From Rudaeicoccus suwonensis (lineage in GTDB: Bacteria; Actinomycetota; Actinomycetes; Actinomycetales; Dermatophilaceae), in contig NZ_VIVQ01000002.1 of the NCBI RefSeq assembly GCF_007829035.1, positions 186,001 through 250,000 on the forward strand: a stretch of 64,000 nucleotides of DNA. The letters run 5' to 3'. This document shows, in pieces, positions 1 through 8,493 of the stretch. The first letter of the stretch is position 1. Every line of letters starts with the position of its first letter. The notes under the pieces are model-generated. The model did no database searches. It saw nothing but the letters and a program-made list of their open reading frames with translations, and had not been told where the DNA came from. A program made the position numbers and the translations under genes.

Positions 1-741
1 ACCTCGACCACCGCTGCCGGCCTGACCGATGCAGCCGCTCTGGCTGACGAGCCGAACGCCACCACCGCCGCCCCGCAAGCCGCGATCGGCGCATTGTTCA
101 TGGCCAATGACCCGACGGATCACATCTGCACCGCGAGCGTGCTCGACAGCGCTGCCGGCAACCTGATCCTCACGGCCGCGCACTGTGTCAGCGGATCGGG
201 TAACGACCTGCAGTTCCGGCCCGCCTACGACAACGGCACCAGCCCGTATGGCGCATGGAACGTCGAAGCGGCATACGTCATGCCGTCCTGGCTGGCCAGC
301 CAGAACCCGCAGGCGGACTTCGCCGTGCTGCGCGTGGCCGACCAGACCCGCGACGGCAAACTTGTCTCGCTGCAGCAGGTCACCGGAGGCTACGACCTCG
401 ACACCACACCGGCCGTCGGCACGCCCGTCACCGACTATGCGTACAACTCCGGCGAGGATCAACCGATCGGATGCACGACGCCACTGCTGCAGTCGCAGGG
501 GTATCCAGCGATCGCGTGCAACGGCTACACCGGTGGCAGCAGTGGTAGCCCGTTCCTGGCCAAAGAGCCTGACGGCACCCAACGCATCGTGGGCGTCATC
601 GGCGGGTATTACCAGGGCGGCTGCGAGGCGAGCATGTCCTACTCCTCCCCCGTCACCCTCGGTCTGGTGATGCAGCTGATCCGTGGTGACCTGCAGGCGA
701 CCGGGGACAACGTGCCGCAGGCCGGCGACAGCGGCTGCTGA
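1..741 (+). CDS. Secreted trypsin-like serine peptidase, 3' part (5' end outside window)
   Basis: The frame is open from the first base, so this is the C-terminal 246 codons of a longer gene. The catalytic triad of the chymotrypsin/trypsin fold can be read in order: His in LTAAHC, Asp in QADFAVLRV, and the nucleophile Ser in GGSSGSPF. Four or more cysteines suggest disulfides and an extracytoplasmic location. The family hydrolyses peptide bonds outside the cell; substrate is unknown. The start and any signal peptide lie upstream of the window. A TTG at 94 could serve as a start but sits well inside the homologous region, so it is unlikely to be real. Confidence 0.85.
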   Translation, partial: TSTTAAGLTDAAALADEPNATTAAPQAAIGALFMANDPTDHICTASVLDSAAGNLILTAAHCVSGSGNDLQFRPAYDNGTSPYGAWNVEAAYVMPSWLASQNPQADFAVLRVADQTRDGKLVSLQQVTGGYDLDTTPAVGTPVTDYAYNSGEDQPIGCTTPLLQSQGYPAIACNGYTGGSSGSPFLAKEPDGTQRIVGVIGGYYQGGCEASMSYSSPVTLGLVMQLIRGDLQATGDNVPQAGDSGC

Positions 742-766
742 CCCTCGCGCCAGGTCAACGAGCGAA

Positions 767-781
767 GCGGCAGTATGCCGC
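767..781. terminator. Small hairpin between convergent genes
   Basis: GCGGCA-GTA-TGCCGC forms six perfect pairs and lies between the convergent protease and MFS stops. There is no U-run, so it is only a weak candidate for a bidirectional terminator. Confidence 0.3.
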
Positions 782-788
782 AGGCCGT

Positions 789-2042
789 TCAGCGCGCGAC
801 GCGGTAGCGAATGAAGACCGGCACCGCGGCAGCTGCGACCAGCACCAGCACGATCACCAGCACACCGCCACCGGCTGCCGTCGCCGCTGTGCCCACCACG
901 GCGGCCATCCCGCCGTGGGCGACATCCGCCAATCGTGGGCCTCCCGCGACGACCACGGTGAAGACTCCCTGCAACCGGCCGCGCACGTCGTCGGTCGCAG
1001 CCTCCTGCAGCATCGTCGACCGGAACGCGGCCGACGCCATGTCAGCCGCACCGCCGACCATCAGACCGCCGAGCGCGAGCACCAGGAAGACATTCGCGTG
1101 GCCACCGGCAGCACCGGAGGCCAGACCGAAGACGACCATGCCGGCGCCCCACACCACGATGGCCGCGATGACCGCCACGCCCTGTCGCTCCACCCGGGAA
1201 ACCCAGCCGGAGAAGATCCCGCCGAGCACCGCGCCCGCCGGGATGGCCGCAAACAGCAATGCGAACGCCAGACCACCGTCGGAAGGGCCCCCGAAACTCT
1301 GATGCGCGATCTGTGGAAACAGTGCCCGCGGCATACCGAACACCATCGCGATGATGTCGACCAGGAAGGACATCAACAGCACCTTGTGGCCGCGCAGATA
1401 GCCCAACCCATCAAGCACAGAAGCGATTCCGGCTTTAGCGGTGGCGGCGAGACCTTCCGGCGGCAGCGCCGGCAGCACGAAGACCGCCCACAGCGTCGCA
1501 AAGAGCGTGATCGTGTCGATCAGGTAGAGCAGCGAGAACCCCAGCACCGGTATCAGCGCACCACCGACGAGCGGTCCGGCGATCGCGCCGAACTGCATCA
1601 CCGTCATGTTGAGCGAGTTGGCCGCCGGCAGCTCGGTGAGCGGGATCAACCGCGGCAGTATGGCGCTGCGTGTCGGCTGGTTGACCGCGAAGAAGGACTG
1701 CTGCACCGCAAAAAGCACCAGCAACAGCCACACGTTGTTTGCGTGGAAGGCCGCCTGAGCGAAGAACATCGCGCTGGAGGCGATCAGCCCGACCGTGGAA
1801 ATGAGCAGCAGCCTGCGGCGGTCCATCACGTCGGCGAGCGCTCCGCCATACAGCCCGAAGATCACCAACGGCACCAAGCCGAAGACGCCCGTCAACCCGA
1901 CGTATGCCGAGCTGTTCGTCTCGGCGTAGATCTGGGCCGGCACGGCGACGACCGTCAGCTGCGCGCCGATCACGGTGATGATGTTGGTCCACCACAACCG
2001 GCGAAAGGCCAGCGTCTGCAGCGGCCGGGTGTCGGCGAACAT
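789..2042 (-). CDS. MFS exporter, EntS-like (MFS_3 type)
   Basis: A 417-residue polytopic membrane protein with about 12 hydrophobic helices. The loop-2 motif GGALADVMDRRRLLL between helices 2 and 3 is the MFS motif A, in the form found in the EntS/MFS_3 group of small-molecule exporters. The substrate cannot be told. I place the start at ATG 2042 (MFADTRPLQTLAFRRLWW), the usual N-terminus of the group; the frame extends to 2117 but that extension runs into the terminator hairpin of the upstream gene. A GTG at 2060 is a second option. It stands alone, downstream of the G1 peptidase terminator. Confidence 0.85.
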   Translation of the reverse strand: MFADTRPLQTLAFRRLWWTNIITVIGAQLTVVAVPAQIYAETNSSAYVGLTGVFGLVPLVIFGLYGGALADVMDRRRLLLISTVGLIASSAMFFAQAAFHANNVWLLLVLFAVQQSFFAVNQPTRSAILPRLIPLTELPAANSLNMTVMQFGAIAGPLVGGALIPVLGFSLLYLIDTITLFATLWAVFVLPALPPEGLAATAKAGIASVLDGLGYLRGHKVLLMSFLVDIIAMVFGMPRALFPQIAHQSFGGPSDGGLAFALLFAAIPAGAVLGGIFSGWVSRVERQGVAVIAAIVVWGAGMVVFGLASGAAGGHANVFLVLALGGLMVGGAADMASAAFRSTMLQEAATDDVRGRLQGVFTVVVAGGPRLADVAHGGMAAVVGTAATAAGGGVLVIVLVLVAAAAVPVFIRYRVAR

Positions 2043-2104
2043 CGTGCGAACGTCTTTCACCCTGCATCCCGTCTGGCCGACTGATTTGGTGCTCAATGTA
2101 AAGC

Positions 2105-2136
2105 AGCGGGCGGACATCCGAAGATGTCCGCCCGCT
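2105..2136 (-). terminator. Strong hairpin terminator of the G1 peptidase gene
   Basis: Fourteen perfect base pairs (AGCGGGCGGACATC and its complement) closed by a CGAA tetraloop, 21 bases past the stop at 2157. On the minus strand it is followed by GCTTTACATT, a weak U-tract. Confidence 0.8.
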
Positions 2137-2156
2137 GACCGGGATGCCGACTGCGA

Positions 2157-2978
2157 TCAGTCCACCGGAGTGGGGGTGCCGGTGGCCAGCCAGGTGGTGG
2201 TGAAGCCGTTGCCGGCGCTGTTCGGGGCGCTGGTGCTGGTCTCCTGGGTGCCGTTCTGGTCGACGATGTCAAGCGACTGGCTGCTCTGCAGATCCGGGTT
2301 GGCGCCATTGCGCAGGATGTTGCTGAAGGTGATCGAGTGCCAGTCGGGCGCAGCGGAGATGTCGCCATTGACGTCGGTGTCCTCCTGGATCCACTCGGCC
2401 GACGAGCCGGGACCCTTGTAGGACGCGGTGTGCGACGCCGACTTGCCGGTCGTGTTGTCGACCAGCTTCATCGTCGACTTGGAGCCGGTCGTGGTCACCG
2501 AAGCGGTGATGCTGTCGCCGGGCTTGACGGTCAGGGTCGAGAAGAGCGTCTCGGGAGCCTCGTCGCTGGGGGTGATGACCTCCCACCAGGCGTCGTACTG
2601 CACCTGACCGTTGACCACATCGGCCTCGGTGCCGGTCTGGGTCAGGTAGGAGTTGTTGAAACCGTCGACGCCGACCCAGGTGGAGGAGTAGCCGTTGTAC
2701 TTCGTCGACAGGGTGGGCACGGTCCACGTGGCCGAGGTGGTCTTTGCACTGCCGTTTGCGCCGGTCTGGGCGTAGCCGGCCCAGTTGTAGTCAGTCGTGG
2801 CGCCGTTGGTGGCGTGGCCGAAGTGCTTGCCGAAACCGACGATGCGGTGTGCGACTGCGCTGTTGGCACGCGGGGCCGCTGCTGCTGCCGACGGGTGCGC
2901 ACTGGCGGTCGACATACCAATGGTGGCCATGGCCGCAACCGCGGTGACGGCGGCGACACGGAACGTCATACGAGTCAT
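2157..2978 (-). CDS. Secreted G1 family (eqolisin-type) glutamic peptidase
   Basis: 273 residues. Residues 1-27 form a signal peptide ending in STASAHP. The mature part has the order of motifs seen in scytalidoglutamic peptidase: NWAGY (65-69), STWVGVDG (99-106), the Gln of LTQTG (Q114), YDAWWEVIT (128-136) and the Glu of SSAEWIQED (E195). Q114 and E195 are the likely catalytic dyad by analogy with Gln53/Glu136 of the fungal enzyme. The fold is a beta-sandwich, and family members work at acid pH outside the cell. The gene has a roughly 240-base upstream region rich in A+T and its own terminator, so it is probably monocistronic. ATG at 2969 is an alternative start. Confidence 0.85.
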   Translation of the reverse strand: MTRMTFRVAAVTAVAAMATIGMSTASAHPSAAAAAPRANSAVAHRIVGFGKHFGHATNGATTDYNWAGYAQTGANGSAKTTSATWTVPTLSTKYNGYSSTWVGVDGFNNSYLTQTGTEADVVNGQVQYDAWWEVITPSDEAPETLFSTLTVKPGDSITASVTTTGSKSTMKLVDNTTGKSASHTASYKGPGSSAEWIQEDTDVNGDISAAPDWHSITFSNILRNGANPDLQSSQSLDIVDQNGTQETSTSAPNSAGNGFTTTWLATGTPTPVD

Positions 2979-3220
2979 TGATGGAGCCTCTCAAGGGGTA
3001 CGCCGCCGGGGGTGAGCAGCGCTGATGAGGGAAACTTATGGGCCCATCGGTCATGGATACTTCCGGTCTTCGTAAAGGTTTGTCCATATCTAAAATTCAG
3101 TGAATTGTCAGCATTTCCAAGGTTATTCGCAGCAATTAAGAGTAAAGGAGCGCTCGCACCGGCGATCGTCGTGAGATGTTGCGGATGCCCGGGACGCCAC
3201 AGCCGAACCCGGGACGATGC

Positions 3221-3415
3221 ATGATGGAAGACATGCGTCAGCGAAACACGCTCTTGGGTATCGGTCTCGTCCTTGTCGTGCTGGGAATTGTCTCTTTCAG
3301 CGCCTCGTCAGCACTGGGGGTCGTGCTGATCATCGCGGCGGTGGCCGTGCTGATCGGCTCGCTTCGTGCGCACGGCATTGATACGTCGAACAGGCAGCAC
3401 TCCAGCAACAGCTAG
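3221..3415 (+). CDS. Small two-helix membrane protein
   Basis: About 64 residues with two adjacent hydrophobic helices (TLLGIGLVLVVLGIVSF and ALGVVLIIAAVAVLIG) and a polar C-terminal tail ending in QHSSNS. I do not recognise the family. ATGs at 3221, 3224 and 3233 all fit; none has a convincing ribosome binding site. It lies between the divergent G1 peptidase promoter region and the Nudix block. Confidence 0.5.
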   Translation: MMEDMRQRNTLLGIGLVLVVLGIVSFSASSALGVVLIIAAVAVLIGSLRAHGIDTSNRQHSSNS

Positions 3416-3452
3416 TCGCGCACACCACAGCCGCACGGCGGTCGTCAGACAC

Positions 3453-3500
3453 GCAATTTCGACGCCACGGCTTCTATTGCCGCCCTGGCGTCGAAGTTGC
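3453..3500. repeat. Palindromic repeat, copy A (upstream of Nudix gene)
   Basis: Left arm GCAATTTCGACGCCA (3453-3467) pairs with right arm TGGCGTCGAAGTTGC (3486-3500), with one T-G wobble. The 18-base interior contains GGCTTCTATTGCCGCCC, which is shared with copies at 4173 and 4237. Confidence 0.8.
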
Positions 3501-3541
3501 AGACCAAGCGGCAGCTAATCGTTGCTGGCGACGCAACCTTG

Positions 3542-3547
3542 TAGCTT
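3542..3547 (+). promoter_or_regulatory. Putative -10 box of a leaderless Nudix transcript
   Basis: TAGCTT (TANNNT) ends seven bases before the ATG at 3555, the spacing of leaderless actinobacterial promoters. There is no Shine-Dalgarno sequence. Confidence 0.5.
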
Positions 3548-3554
3548 CGCCGTT

Positions 3555-4094
3555 ATGACGTCGGTGCCACCAGGATTCGAAGACCTCTTCGCGAGGACGT
3601 ATGTCGCATACGCGAACGCGGATGTCGTCGGCAGTTGCGCCCTCCCGCCGCCGGAGCTAATACACCGCATCCACCTCGTGGCAACACCCGAGCAAGGAAA
3701 GGTGACGGTATGCCGTTCCGTCGAAGGGTGGCGTTTTCTTCCGGGGGGTCGCATCGAACCTGGTGAGACGGTCGAATCGGCCGCAACACGAGAGCTTTTC
3801 GAAGAGGCAGGATCCGCACCCGCTGGCCCGATGCACGTCTTCTTTAGCCATGTTGCCCACAGCAGGGACTCAAAGCCATACCTGCCGCACGTGCCACACC
3901 CCGTGATGTGGTGGGTGTACGCCGTTGTGCCTTCGACAGTCCTGGGGTCGCCGCCGACCGGCGTCGATGGCGCCGAACAGATCGTGTCCGTCGAACATCT
4001 GCCGGTAACCGACGCCATCGAATGGCTTTCACGCTGTGACGACACGACGAGCTCCGAGGTGCTCCGATTCGCTGCGCGCTTGCAGTTGGTCTGA
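3555..4094 (+). CDS. Nudix hydrolase
   Basis: 179 residues. The Nudix box is complete: G65-x5-E71-x7-R79-E80-L81-x-E83-E84-x-G86, which binds the metal and hydrolyses a nucleoside diphosphate linked to another group. Substrate is not deducible. ATG at 3555 is preferred over an upstream in-frame start because a TAGCTT box lies seven bases before it. Base composition is lower in GC than the neighbours, and the gene is bracketed by one palindromic repeat upstream and two downstream, which suggests it arrived or moves as a small cassette. Confidence 0.85.
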   Translation: MTSVPPGFEDLFARTYVAYANADVVGSCALPPPELIHRIHLVATPEQGKVTVCRSVEGWRFLPGGRIEPGETVESAATRELFEEAGSAPAGPMHVFFSHVAHSRDSKPYLPHVPHPVMWWVYAVVPSTVLGSPPTGVDGAEQIVSVEHLPVTDAIEWLSRCDDTTSSEVLRFAARLQLV

Positions 4095-4172
4095 GGGCAT
4101 CGACTGGTGTGCGGGCATCGACTGGGCCATGACCAGGTCCATACCGACCGCCGACGAGTCGCACCCTCCCCC

Positions 4173-4221
4173 GCAATATCCGACGCCACGGCTCACATTG
4201 CCGCCCTGGCGTCGAATCTGC
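4173..4221. repeat. Palindromic repeat, copy B (downstream of Nudix gene)
   Basis: TCCGACGCCA (4179-4188) faces TGGCGTCGAA (4207-4216), one mismatch to copy A in the left arm. The interior again carries CACGGCT...ATTGCCGCCC. Confidence 0.8.
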
Positions 4222-4236
4222 CGCACACCCACCCCG

Positions 4237-4284
4237 CGATATTCGACGCTGAGGCTTCTATTGCCGCCCTGGCGTCGAATATCG
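4237..4284. repeat. Palindromic repeat, copy C
   Basis: CGATATTCGACGCT (4237-4250) pairs with GGCGTCGAATATCG (4271-4284), 13 of 14 plus a wobble. The interior GAGGCTTCTATTGCCGCCCT is near-identical to copy A. Lies 16 bases after copy B. Confidence 0.8.
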
Positions 4285-4322
4285 AGGTAGCCGCACGTCA
4301 GCCGTCAGCAGTTGGACCGGCG

Positions 4323-6380
4323 TCAGCGACCGCCGCCGCGGCCACCACCCCCACCAGCTCCGCCACCGAAGTCGCCACCGCCGGCAAAACCGCCGCCACC
4401 GGTCGTCGTCAGGCCGCGGACGTTCGTCGACTGGTTGGTCGGCAGCGCCTCACTCAGATCAGCCAGCACGACCTGCTCGCCGGCGGTGATCCCAGAGGTC
4501 ACCTGCGCGCGACCGCCACCGACGGCGCCCACCGTGACGACCTCGGACTTCACCGTCGAACCCGATGCAATCTGGGCCGTCGCCTGCGTCGAACTGACCA
4601 TCGTCAGCGCTGAATCCGGCACAGTCACAACGTTACTCACCTGCTTGGTGCTGATGCTGACCTGCGCGGACGTGCCATCGGCGAGGGCTTGCGGCGCATC
4701 TGGAACGACGATCGTCACCGGATAGGTTGGAGTGCTGGAGTTCGAGCTGGAGGTCGGCAGTATGCCGATCTGTGTGACGGTCCCCTGGATACTGCCGACT
4801 GCTCCGGCAGCCGCGACCGACGCGCTCTGACCCGCTGACAGTTCAGGCAGGTCGGACAACGGCGCGTCGACCGTGACTTCGGCGTCACCCTGGCCCACGA
4901 TCGTGATCGTCGACGAGGAGGACGCGCTCTTGCCAGCACTGAGGTCGACCGCGCCGATGGTCCCCGAGATCGGGGCGGTCAACGTGGCGCTGTCCGCAGC
5001 CTGTTCCGCCTGCGTCACGGCCAGTTGGTCCTGCACGATCGTCGCGTCCTGAGAATCTGTGGCGGCAGCGCTGTCTTCGGAGGACCCCGACGTGGACGAA
5101 CCCGACGAGCGGCCCGTGCTGGACGAGCCAGCGGCTGACTTCGAACTACCTTCTCCCCCAGACGTTTTCCCGGAGCCACCACCAGTCCCACCGGACGACG
5201 TTCCGGATCCCGAGCCGGACGAACCGGACGTCAGGTGCTGCAGCGGCGCGATCGTCGTGGACAGAGACGACAACGTCTCGGATGCCGTCGCGATGTCGGA
5301 TGCGGCGCCCTGCATCGCCGTCAAGCACGCGCGCAGCTGAGTCGGATCGACCGACGACGATGCCGAGCTGGTGGGGCTGGATGTCGACGTCGGTGAGGCG
5401 CTGGAACTCGGGCTGGCCGTGCTCGACGGGCTCGCCGACGACGATGGTGAACTCGTTGATGACCCGGTCGAGCCCGATGCGGGGCCGGCCGGCGCGGCGG
5501 TCGACGTCGGCTGCGGCGTCGGTGAGTGACCCTTGGTGGGCTTCGGTGTCGGCGTCGGATTGACGTTCGTGCTGCCGAGCAGCGGGCCGCAAACCGTCGC
5601 TTCGGCGGCCACTGCCGCGTTCATCGTCTTCACTTGTGTCGCAAGCTGTTTCGCCTGCTGCCGAATCTTGGTGATCGTCGCAGCTGACACCGACGACCCA
5701 CCGGAGCCTCCTGAGCGACCCTTGGCTCCGCCCGAAGCCGTCGACCCGGTCGATCCGGACTTCGAGGTGCCCGAACTGCCCGAACTGCCCGAACTGTATG
5801 ACGATCCGGCTGTGGCGGACGACGAACTGCCGGACGCGGCCGCGTTCGCGCTGCCACTGCCCCCACTCGCGCCGCCACTGGCGGACCCACCGGCGCTACC
5901 CGAACCCGAGGCACCACCGGACCCGCCGGTGACCTCTCCGGCTTGCGCCTGGGCGAGTTGTGCCTTGGCGTCGAGCACGTTCGCATTGAGGCTGGTGGAG
6001 TCCATTGTTGCCAGCGACTGACCCTGCGAAACCGTTTGTCCGACAGCGACATTCACCGAGTCCACGGTGCCGGATGACGCGAATCCGACCGACACCTGGT
6101 TGACCCGCGCGGCCGACCCTGTGAGCGACACGGTCTGGGTGATGTCACCCGTCGTCGCGGTCGCCAACCGGTAGCGGCTGCTGAGGCCGCTTGCGTCCGC
6201 GGCGTTGGTGGCGGCATACGTGCCGCCGGCCACGACCAGCACTCCGACCAGGCCGAGGGCGGTCCAGCCGACGACCCGGCGCTGACGTCGCGGCGGCCGC
6301 GCCGCCTCGAGCACCACCGTCTCGTCCTCACTGCCGCCGCCGCTCAGTTGGTCAAACAGCGGCAGATCCTCGTCAGGCAT
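4323..6380 (-). CDS. Membrane fusion (HlyD/MacA-like) adaptor with long Ser/Gly-rich insert
   Basis: 685 residues from ATG 6380, which overlaps the stop of the upstream gene by eight bases, so translation is probably coupled. A short cytosolic N-terminus is followed by one membrane helix (VVGWTALGLVGVLVVAGGTYAA), then a barrel-sandwich half (TVSLTGSAARVNQVSVGFASSGTVDSV...), a very long Ser/Gly/Thr/Pro-rich stretch, the second barrel half (LTAPISGTIGAVDLSAGK), a beta-barrel and a Gly-rich tail ending GGGGGRGGGR. Family members couple a MacB-type transporter to an outer layer. Odd points: about 300 residues of disordered sequence break up the hairpin, and inside it two short helices each carry one Cys (EATVCGPLL and LRACLTAMQ). 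Last gene of the operon. Confidence 0.75.
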   Translation of the reverse strand: MPDEDLPLFDQLSGGGSEDETVVLEAARPPRRQRRVVGWTALGLVGVLVVAGGTYAATNAADASGLSSRYRLATATTGDITQTVSLTGSAARVNQVSVGFASSGTVDSVNVAVGQTVSQGQSLATMDSTSLNANVLDAKAQLAQAQAGEVTGGSGGASGSGSAGGSASGGASGGSGSANAAASGSSSSATAGSSYSSGSSGSSGTSKSGSTGSTASGGAKGRSGGSGGSSVSAATITKIRQQAKQLATQVKTMNAAVAAEATVCGPLLGSTNVNPTPTPKPTKGHSPTPQPTSTAAPAGPASGSTGSSTSSPSSSASPSSTASPSSSASPTSTSSPTSSASSSVDPTQLRACLTAMQGAASDIATASETLSSLSTTIAPLQHLTSGSSGSGSGTSSGGTGGGSGKTSGGEGSSKSAAGSSSTGRSSGSSTSGSSEDSAAATDSQDATIVQDQLAVTQAEQAADSATLTAPISGTIGAVDLSAGKSASSSSTITIVGQGDAEVTVDAPLSDLPELSAGQSASVAAAGAVGSIQGTVTQIGILPTSSSNSSTPTYPVTIVVPDAPQALADGTSAQVSISTKQVSNVVTVPDSALTMVSSTQATAQIASGSTVKSEVVTVGAVGGGRAQVTSGITAGEQVVLADLSEALPTNQSTNVRGLTTTGGGGFAGGGDFGGGAGGGGGRGGGR

Positions 6381-7260
6381 TGCCGCCACCTCCGCCGTTG
6401 CTCCCGCCGCCTGCGCCTCCGCCATACCCGCCGCCGCCTCCGCCGAAGCCGCCCGAGCATTCACCGTTCACCGAGGACGAGACGACCAAGGAGGCTGCCG
6501 CGAGCTTGCTGCTGCTCCCGCTGCCCTCGGCGAGCACACACATGCCTGAGACGAGCGCCTTCGCTGTGCTCGCCGAATCCTTCTCGTAGGTCGTGCTGCT
6601 CGTGGTGTCGACCGTGATCGTGCGCGTCGTCGCGGTCGATCCGCTCGACGATCCGGCGCGATCACCGAACGACGTCGTGATCGTGAACGTCGAGCCGTTG
6701 ACCGAGGCGACGGTGCCTGAGAGTCCGCCGAAGCCACGCATCCTGCCGGCGCCGCCGGATGCGCTGTTCGTGCCGGTGCCGGAAGCAGCGCACGAGGTTG
6801 ACGGCTCGACCGTCACGGTCGTCGCCGTGATCGGCCCGGTGATCGCGATGCCGCCCCGTGGCCGCGTGGCGCTGCCGGACGGCCGGGCGCTCGGGATACC
6901 TGATGCGCGCCCACCTCCACCGAAGCCACCTTCACGGACTGACACGCAGGCACCCTTGACCACGGCTGCTGCCGACGACGACGCCTCCGAACTGATGCTC
7001 GTCGACGCGGCATACGTGACGACGGCTGCCGCTCCCTGGTTGGTCGTCACCTGCAACGAGTCGGAGGTCACCGACCCGATGACTCCGTCGACAGACGGAC
7101 GTCGTGCGAAGTCACCCCGGCCGCGGCCGCTGGTCGATGCCGACGCTGTCGAGGTGGCCTTCGCTGCTGACGACGACCCCGACCCGCAGGCAGCCAGCGA
7201 CATCACCAGACCGGCACCGGCAACAACGGATGCCACACGAACACTATTGCTGTTAAACAT
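6373..7260 (-). CDS. DUF5666-like exported lipoprotein
   Basis: 295 residues. The lipobox LVMSLAAC-G gives a lipidated Cys near residue 25. Two beta-rich repeats follow, each of the form G-x-V/I-x-S-V...T/S...V-x-G-x-C-V (VDGVIGSVTSDSLQVTT... and LSGTVASVNGSTFTITT...), which resemble DUF5666 units. The C-terminus is a glycine-rich tail with FGGGGGGYGGG. It sits between the ABC permease and the second adaptor in the same operon, three bases from the permease stop, so it is likely an accessory extracytoplasmic part of the transporter. The role is unknown. Confidence 0.65.
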   Translation of the reverse strand: MFNSNSVRVASVVAGAGLVMSLAACGSGSSSAAKATSTASASTSGRGRGDFARRPSVDGVIGSVTSDSLQVTTNQGAAAVVTYAASTSISSEASSSAAAVVKGACVSVREGGFGGGGRASGIPSARPSGSATRPRGGIAITGPITATTVTVEPSTSCAASGTGTNSASGGAGRMRGFGGLSGTVASVNGSTFTITTSFGDRAGSSSGSTATTRTITVDTTSSTTYEKDSASTAKALVSGMCVLAEGSGSSSKLAAASLVVSSSVNGECSGGFGGGGGGYGGGAGGGSNGGGGGNA

Positions 7261-7263
7261 GAT

Positions 7264-8493
7264 TCACTCATTTCTCAAAGCATCGATGGGCGCAAGCTTG
7301 GCTGCGCGACTGGCCGGATAGACACCCGCCGCGACTCCGATCAGCACGGAGACGACGAGCGCGAAGCCGGCCGCCTCTGCGGAGATGTCGACGGGCTGGT
7401 TGAGGAAGTGCGGCAGTATCAGGGCACCCACCGCTCCGAGGCTGATGCCGACGATGCCGCCGGCCAGGCCCAACACACTGGCCTCGGTCAGGAACTGCTT
7501 CAGAATCGTCCGCGGCGTGGCCCCGAGCGCCTTCCGCAGACCGATCTCGCGAATCCGTTCAGTGACCGAGACCAGCATGATGTTCATGACACCGATCCCG
7601 CCGACCAGCAACGAGATTGCGGCGATTCCACCAAGCAGCACCGTCAACGTGTGGGTGGTGCTGGTGGCGGTCGCGACCAACGACGCCTGGCTGCTCACGG
7701 TGAAGTCCTCCGTGGCCGTGGTCACGTCGTGACTCGTCAGCAGCGCCGCGGTCGCCTCCTGGTATGCCGCTGACAGGTCGCTCGACGACTTCGCCTCGAG
7801 GTAGATGTCGGAGACGCTCTGCGTGTCGGTCGATGTCGACAGTCGCTGCGCGAACGTCGTCATCGGCACGATGGCCTGGTCGTCCTCGTCGGTGGTGCCG
7901 CTGGAGCCCGCCGTCGCGAGTTCGCCGATGATGCTGAAGGTCTGGCCATCGACCGTGACCGTCTGGCCGACCGGATCACGTGCGCCGAAGAGCTCCTCGG
8001 CCGTCGTCGATCCGAGCACCATCACCGGGCTCGCAGCGTTGATGTCACTGGTGCTGATGAACCGGCCCTCGCTCATCGTGCGGGCTCGCACGGTCAACCA
8101 ACTCGGCGTCGTGCCGACGACGCTCGTCGACCAGTTGGTGCTGCCGTTGACCAGCGAGTCGGTGGCGGTTGATGTTGGTGCGACGCCCGAGATATCAGGC
8201 GCGACAACAGGATTCGCGAGGATGTCGGCGTCAGTGGTTGTCAGCGTGGTCGCACTGCCACGGGCGGAGCGAACCCCCGTCGTGCTCGTGGTACTACCTG
8301 GCGACACGACCAGCAGGTTCGTGCCGAGAGCGTCGATCTGCTTGGCCACCTTGGACTGAGCGCCTTGGCCGAGGCCCACCGTCAGCATGACCGCAGCGAT
8401 TCCGATGAGTATGCCGAGCACGGTCAGCACCGATCGCATCCTCCGGTGACCGATGGCCTCCAGAGCCGTGCGAAAAGTCTCGCCCCAGCTCAT
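7264..8493 (-). CDS. MacB-type ABC transporter permease (FtsX/MacB_PCD)
   Basis: 409 residues. An N-terminal helix (VLTVLGILIGIAAVMLTVGLG) is followed by a large extracytoplasmic MacB_PCD domain of about 220 residues, then three C-terminal helices, with the conserved turn TERIREIGLRKALGATPRTILKQFL between helices 2 and 3. This is the mechanotransmission-type permease of MacAB/LolCDE exporters. Its ATG overlaps the ATPase stop by four bases (ATGA). No peptidase domain is present, so export of a peptide by cleavage is not implied. Confidence 0.88.
   Translation of the reverse strand: MSWGETFRTALEAIGHRRMRSVLTVLGILIGIAAVMLTVGLGQGAQSKVAKQIDALGTNLLVVSPGSTTSTTGVRSARGSATTLTTTDADILANPVVAPDISGVAPTSTATDSLVNGSTNWSTSVVGTTPSWLTVRARTMSEGRFISTSDINAASPVMVLGSTTAEELFGARDPVGQTVTVDGQTFSIIGELATAGSSGTTDEDDQAIVPMTTFAQRLSTSTDTQSVSDIYLEAKSSSDLSAAYQEATAALLTSHDVTTATEDFTVSSQASLVATATSTTHTLTVLLGGIAAISLLVGGIGVMNIMLVSVTERIREIGLRKALGATPRTILKQFLTEASVLGLAGGIVGISLGAVGALILPHFLNQPVDISAEAAGFALVVSVLIGVAAGVYPASRAAKLAPIDALRNE

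Noticed and set aside
915-2084. 389-codon open frame opposite the MFS exporter
   Set aside because: It is antisense to a clear transporter gene and rich in Arg/His/Gln as expected from high-GC shadow frames. The same reasoning excludes frames opposite copA, efeB, hutU, hutH and the E2 gene.
4101-4128. Short direct repeat GGGCATCGACTGG, two copies
   Set aside because: Thirteen bases repeated once next to the Nudix gene; probably incidental slippage and not part of the palindromic repeat family.
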